A stretch of DNA of 64,000 bases from the NCBI RefSeq assembly GCF_001949145.1, contig NW_019091469.1, positions 331,701 to 395,700 on the forward strand, in the 5' to 3' direction. The stretch comes from Acanthaster planci. Taxonomy: Eukaryota; Echinodermata; Asteroidea; Valvatida; Acanthasteridae. The first letter of the stretch is position 1, and every line of letters begins with the position of its first letter. The notes below the pieces were generated by a model. It did not search any database. It was not told the origin of the DNA and saw only the letters and a program-made list of their open reading frames with translations. A program made the position numbers and the translations under genes. Positions 59,268 through 64,000 of the stretch are shown here, piece by piece.

Positions 59268-60990
59268 TCAACCCAAAGTAACATTTATTGTCTCCGAACA
59301 TAAATGTCGGAAATTGTTGTTTGTGGTATCAAATTAAACCCCATAAGGAATGTTTCTTTTTCCAAACTGAAGACTTCATTTAAATTTGATCATACATTAC
59401 GGAGGTAATCTCGGTTGCGCAAGACGAGTGTTCTTGTTCTGTCAATCAAAATCACAAAACAGCAATCAAAATGTTATGTTTAAGCGTTTTAATACAGTTT
59501 AACACATGGGATCATTGAAAAGGACTGCGAAATGAGGATGTTGAACCGAACACGGTTCCCCTATGTTCAGACCTCTTTTAGTAGTTGATTTTATAGAAGT
59601 AGGCCTAACTTACTACGGTCAAATGTGCTATCTTTCCGCGTCCCGCGCACGTACGTCTGCTGGCAATGTAGAGAAATCGTACTGTTCAGATTTACACCTA
59701 TTCGTTTCTTACATTGCGTTGTCCATATAAAGTGCATAGATATTTCAGCATCTCGGATGGGTGCTAATTTTCTGAAAACATAAGGTCTGTCAAGTTGTTC
59801 CCGTGTTTAAGTTGTAGCTCTGCAGTTGGAATGTGCAGTTAATAAACACTGCACCCTTGGGCAAGTTCGATCAAGGACCACTAGTTATCTAGCGGTTGAT
59901 TCGTGACGTACCTAGCGCACGTGCAGTGAAGCTGGTGTGTGAACGACCCTAGTCAACCGTTGTCAGGTTGTTATGGGAGAAAAGGTGGCCGCAGGATAGG
60001 AAGGGCAAAATAGCCAACCTACAGTGAAAATGGTCGTTTACTAGTGGCATACTCTTCTCCAGCATTTGTCTTGTAACTGGTTCTCTCTGCACTGGGCTAC
60101 TAGAAATGGTTAATGGCAACCAACGACGCGACCAACCTCGGTAGGCAGGTCGCGAAAAGTTGACTAGACCAGTCCAACCATCGCCGACTAACGTGAGTTC
60201 GATCAGAGATGGTTAACTATGGTACTTGATCGAACTAGCCCCTTTATAATCGTGTCAAAATGTTTTAAAAGTGTTACAAATTTGCGTTTAATTTGCGTTT
60301 AGAAATTTAACGCTTGCGCTTCACAGTGTGCACTTACAAGATAAATCGTATAACTTCGAGAGGACAGAACAAAAAATGATTTGTATTAAATACTTGAAAG
60401 AATATCTGCAATGCGTAACCATATTTAAATGAAATCTTCGATTCTGAAAAGAAAATATCCCAAGCTTCAATTTGATACCCACAAAATTCTGACAATTATT
60501 TTGGAAGAAAATAAATATCGAGTTCAGGTTGCGTTTTTGGGGGTGATTCCGTAGGCTACATCAAAGCAATATCAATTATTTTTGTCGCATTTACAAATAG
60601 CCAAAATGAACCAAATGTAATTTGTATCGTGTACTACCATGTTATCGGGGACCACTGCATTTATATATTTAATTACAACCGATAAATATAAATGTTGGTA
60701 ACAGGATGAGTAAATAATAGACTCTTATGCTAAACATGCACTTACAAGAATATTCCACCATACCAGCAACATTCAAATTTCGTTATTCCAATATTGATAT
60801 GCAATATTAATTGTGCTTTATCTATAGCTATTATATACAGACAGTGGGAGCAGTTGAACCCGGAATCATACTTTTACGGCAGGTACAATAAGTAAATTAA
60901 TTCATCAATTCATAAATACCTTAGACAGTTTCCCAATTCAGCAACGCGCAATGAAACCGTGTATTAACATTAATGCCCACTGTGATTATT
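59268..60990. other. No gene seen
   Basis: AT-rich, short ORFs only. Confidence 0.45.
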
Positions 60991-61608
60991 ATTATGCCGG
61001 CTCCGTGAAACGCGCTGGCACCTGGATACGAGACAGTTTAATCCCTATAGAGGTTTTTTAGTCACGTGATTTCTTATGGTCAGTGTTCAATATACGCAGA
61101 CGTGCGCGGAAATGCGCGCGCCTTTGAAGTCTCTCAGCGATCTGGCGTGCATGAAATTGCCAATTGAAAGACGAAGATTCGAAACTGCTCGCGCCGTTGC
61201 AGTCTTGAAACGCTTCATGAACTGCCCCTGCCGATCAAGTGACGTTACGTGAAAAACCTCTATTGCTCAAGAGTCCGTGTGTGCCGAGGCAAGCAGAACT
61301 CGCCACGCGCACGTGGAGTCCATAAGAAGATTCTTCTTGACTACTTGTGTAAGGAAAATACCATAAAATGGACCAGGGAAATGAAAGTAAAATTCTTGGA
61401 CAAAATCCTTGGAAAACGATCGTATATTGACTTCTTTTGATTCTGCGGCAGAATTTATAAATGGGAATAAATATGTGCTTGGTCGGTCTGTTGACTAACG
61501 TTTAGTCAGCCTGCGGCTCGGGTATCTGTCGCGTCCATTCTCCGAAGCACACTGAAGACCGTCCAAGTACATACTCATTTCCTTTTTAATTAAGCAAAGT
61601 CATAGTTG
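60991..61608 (+). repeat. Dispersed repeat copy with nested insertion, partner at 44876-45272
   Basis: Outer parts (gctggcacctggatacgaga, agtttaatc; then agagtccgtgtg, ccacgcg, accataaaatggac, cgtccattctcc) match the 45-kb copy. The middle 211 bp are absent from it. Confidence 0.75.
61050..61260. mobile_element. Nested 211-bp MITE-like insertion with TA target duplication
   Basis: Comparison with the empty 45-kb copy brackets an insertion flanked by TA on both sides (61048-61049 and 61261-61262). The ends begin GAGGTTTTTTAGTCACGTGA on the left and, as reverse complement, GAGGTTTTTCACGTAACGTC on the right, so they are terminal inverted repeats with a small internal offset. TA duplication and small size suggest a non-autonomous Tc1/mariner-type element. 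It has no transposase. Confidence 0.7.
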
Positions 61609-64000
61609 GAAATAAAATGATATCAACATTATTTTCAAAGAAAAGCTTATAGAACAATATTGTTACATTTTTATTTGCCGGGACAAAATACGCCTCTACA
61701 AGCTATAAACTGTGCGGTCTACACATTGCAATCATTTAAAACGATAAATACCAAACTACACATGACACTTAGTGATACAGCATCAAACTTTTCATAAATG
61801 ATTAAACGTACAATACTTATAGTATTCTCTTTATTAAACAGAAACTTGTTCAACAAGTTGGAACGTTTTCGCTTCATTTAAAGAAGAATGATATATTCTG
61901 TTAATGTAGTTTCTTACTGATTTAAGACAGCTAAAGAAATAAGAAAACGGGGGCATTAAGAAACGTGGCTATAAATGGACTGTCTTGTATGCATCTCAAA
62001 AATGTGGCGTGTGCTAAATGTGAGCAATTTTTTAACTAAAAGGATAACTGGAGAATTCACCTTTTTAGAGACTCTCCATTTAAACTGCATCACTCATGCA
62101 CCATGTTTATGTCACAAGAAAAGCAGATGGTCCCGTAAGTTCTTCAAAGTGTGCATATGCCATTATTCGGTAATCACACTGATATCCCAAATTTTCAAGG
62201 TGAGTTTTCAATACAGGGTACACGGTTTATTCGAATGCACAGTTGAATAAAAGAAAATTTTGCTTCAAGAAGCGTGAGGGTGTAAAAACAGATTTCTTCA
62301 TTAAAGTGTTTTAATTCAATAGTAGAAGCCGTTCTGTAAGGTGTCTCGCGCAATGTGTCTGTCCGTTAATGTATGAGCGCCTCTGGTGGAATTCGTCAGT
62401 ATTCATAAATGCGTCTGTCCGTTCCTCTGTCTGCCAAACCAAAAAGAAGCATCGCTTACCACTGGGGCCAATGATGTATTTTCCCCCATTCCTGTACAAT
62501 CGTACGTCTCAAAATCAGGCTATGACATATTTATTTATATACCTCCCGATTTTATTTCCATTCCAGATGGACCTGTGTACCATCGAAAATTTTTCAACCA
62601 AATGTTTACTCAGCGCTTTCTCTCAAACGTGAGCGCGCGGAAAATACAAAAGTGTCGAATAATTTGATCGGTTGAAAGGGAGTTTATAATGCAAAGTACC
62701 CTAACGGGAATTAGTTCGATTTATTTGAAACATAATTAACATTTTTGTCCAAACCATCATTTCAGGGAGCCTCAAACAAACAACCAAGCATCAATTATAA
62801 ATGAGCTTTTATTAGTGTTTCTGAAAAACTAGACAAAATAACTACATTAGATCCGATATTACTGAGCAATTACTGCAGCACTGAAGGACCTTTCACTACC
62901 AGTTTAGTGCCTTCTAGTTGAATAATTAATAGTCTTTGAAACTGTTTTTTTTCTTTTGGATTATTTTGTCGCCTTATGAATGCAAGAAACACTTTATAAC
63001 TGGCAGCTGAAATATTATAATTTCTCATGAATGCAATAACTATAGTTTAAGAAATTCCATCTCCAATTTGTCGCTTTTGAGATGAACGATAAATAGCCGA
63101 TTTTTACTTTACTTTTCGGGGGGAGGGAGGTTCCCCTTGAGTACTGAACATTTGGTCTTACAAAAGCTGTTTCACCTTATGGTTTACTATATACTAGCGT
63201 AACTGGCGTCCTTTTAAGATAACGTATCATCAAAAACTCGAACTATACCACCCATATCGTACTGGATGCGACGGCACGATCAAAAGTAAGGTATCTGACT
63301 CAAAAAGTTAGACCTAAGAGACTGTTGGTTAGGTTCCATTTGGTTTGGTCATGAGTGTTTGACAAAATTTCAGGTCAAAAGTAAGCATTATGTAAGCTGA
63401 AGATCAATGGTGTATCCAGGTTAGGAGTACGGTTGGCTAATTAGGGAATTTTATTATTATTTTTTTCACTTGTGAAAAAATCCTCAAAGCCCACAGAAAG
63501 GCAGTAGTAGTTTTTCTGAAATGTTGCCGCTTTAAATTCCTTTCTAATAATGGCGGCTTGTGTCAAGGGGGGACAATTTGCTGACTGCCTCTACGCTTAA
63601 TGCCGGTAAGACACTGGTCAAGGTTAATGAGAGAAAGAAAATAAAGTGTGTACAATATGGAAAGTTGTGGCCCCTTCTCGTTTACTTCAACCCATTCTGA
63701 TTATTTGCATTAAACTCACGTGTCGGCTAGCTTGCTTTTGACTGGTTTCACGCAAAACAATCCTTGAAAATGCAGCCTTGTGCTTAGATAAATAGCTGTT
63801 TCAGAACGATTATTGTGTGCCTTTTTTTTATAGATGTTTCGGCGGGCAGCGAATGAAAATTTCCACATAATATGGACAGAACTTGATATCTGCCCATGCA
63901 GCACGAAGCCTCATGTTACACTGATTGTTGCATCATATGCACAACGTTACATTAAAGTGCTATGTCCTAGACTTCTTTTTCTTCGGCGATTCATAGTTGT
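61609..64000. other. No gene seen at window end
   Basis: AT-rich. Two overlapping frames at 62369-62667 are both open and one ends near a donor-like AAC|GTGAGC (62628), but with no recognised motif. The word atgcgacggcacga near 63269 recurs in the 6.9-kb hairpin. Confidence 0.4.

Noticed and set aside
28990-64000. Homeobox exons of linked ParaHox genes
   Set aside because: Looked for a KIWFQNRR-type stretch on both strands without success; not present as far as the eye can tell.
1-64000. CRISPR arrays, operons, bacterial promoters, rRNA genes
   Set aside because: None seen, and not expected (apart from rRNA) given the spliced eukaryotic gene structure.

Overview
This is animal genomic DNA: genes are sparse and split by introns, intergenic space is long, many diverged dispersed repeats are present, and there is one assembly gap (N run 32903-33037). 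The very frequent TACATGTA/ACATGTA motifs, frequent taggcctac-type words and many G/C homopolymer runs suggest a marine invertebrate deuterostome, most likely an echinoderm. That assignment is inference from composition and from one recognisable gene; no taxon-specific marker was seen.

Layout. (1) 1-10 kb, minus strand: a C2H2 zinc-finger gene (2161-3483) whose coding exon begins just after a clear splice acceptor, followed by about 7 kb of repeat-rich DNA that includes a striking near-perfect hairpin at 6899-6992. (2) 10.9-12.5 kb, minus strand: an intronless 461-codon ORF with a canonical AATAAA downstream. It is basic and helical at the N-terminus, disordered in the middle and acidic at the C-terminus, and I do not recognise it. 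(3) 20.4-28.9 kb, plus strand: a three-exon gene reconstructed by matching splice phases. It encodes a 238-residue relative of the non-RPAC2 (isoform 2) product of vertebrate POLR1D. A 14-kb domain around it (16-30 kb) is strongly enriched for the palindrome TACATGTA. (4) 29-64 kb: essentially a gene desert with dispersed repeats, a fossil non-LTR retrotransposon (43983-44640), a DNA transposon-like insertion nested inside another repeat (61050-61260 within 60991-61608), a 72-bp-arm inverted repeat (59055-59267), tandem duplications, and only weak candidate exons or promoters (30.4, 32.8, 39.2 and 40.3 kb).

The three supported genes show no operon-like or pathway relationship. In vertebrates POLR1D lies next to the ParaHox cluster (GSX1-PDX1-CDX2). 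No homeobox is visible here, but the desert beyond POLR1D is where linked ParaHox genes or their regulatory DNA could be looked for. All coordinates of diverged repeats were set by eye and are approximate to about 10-30 bp.
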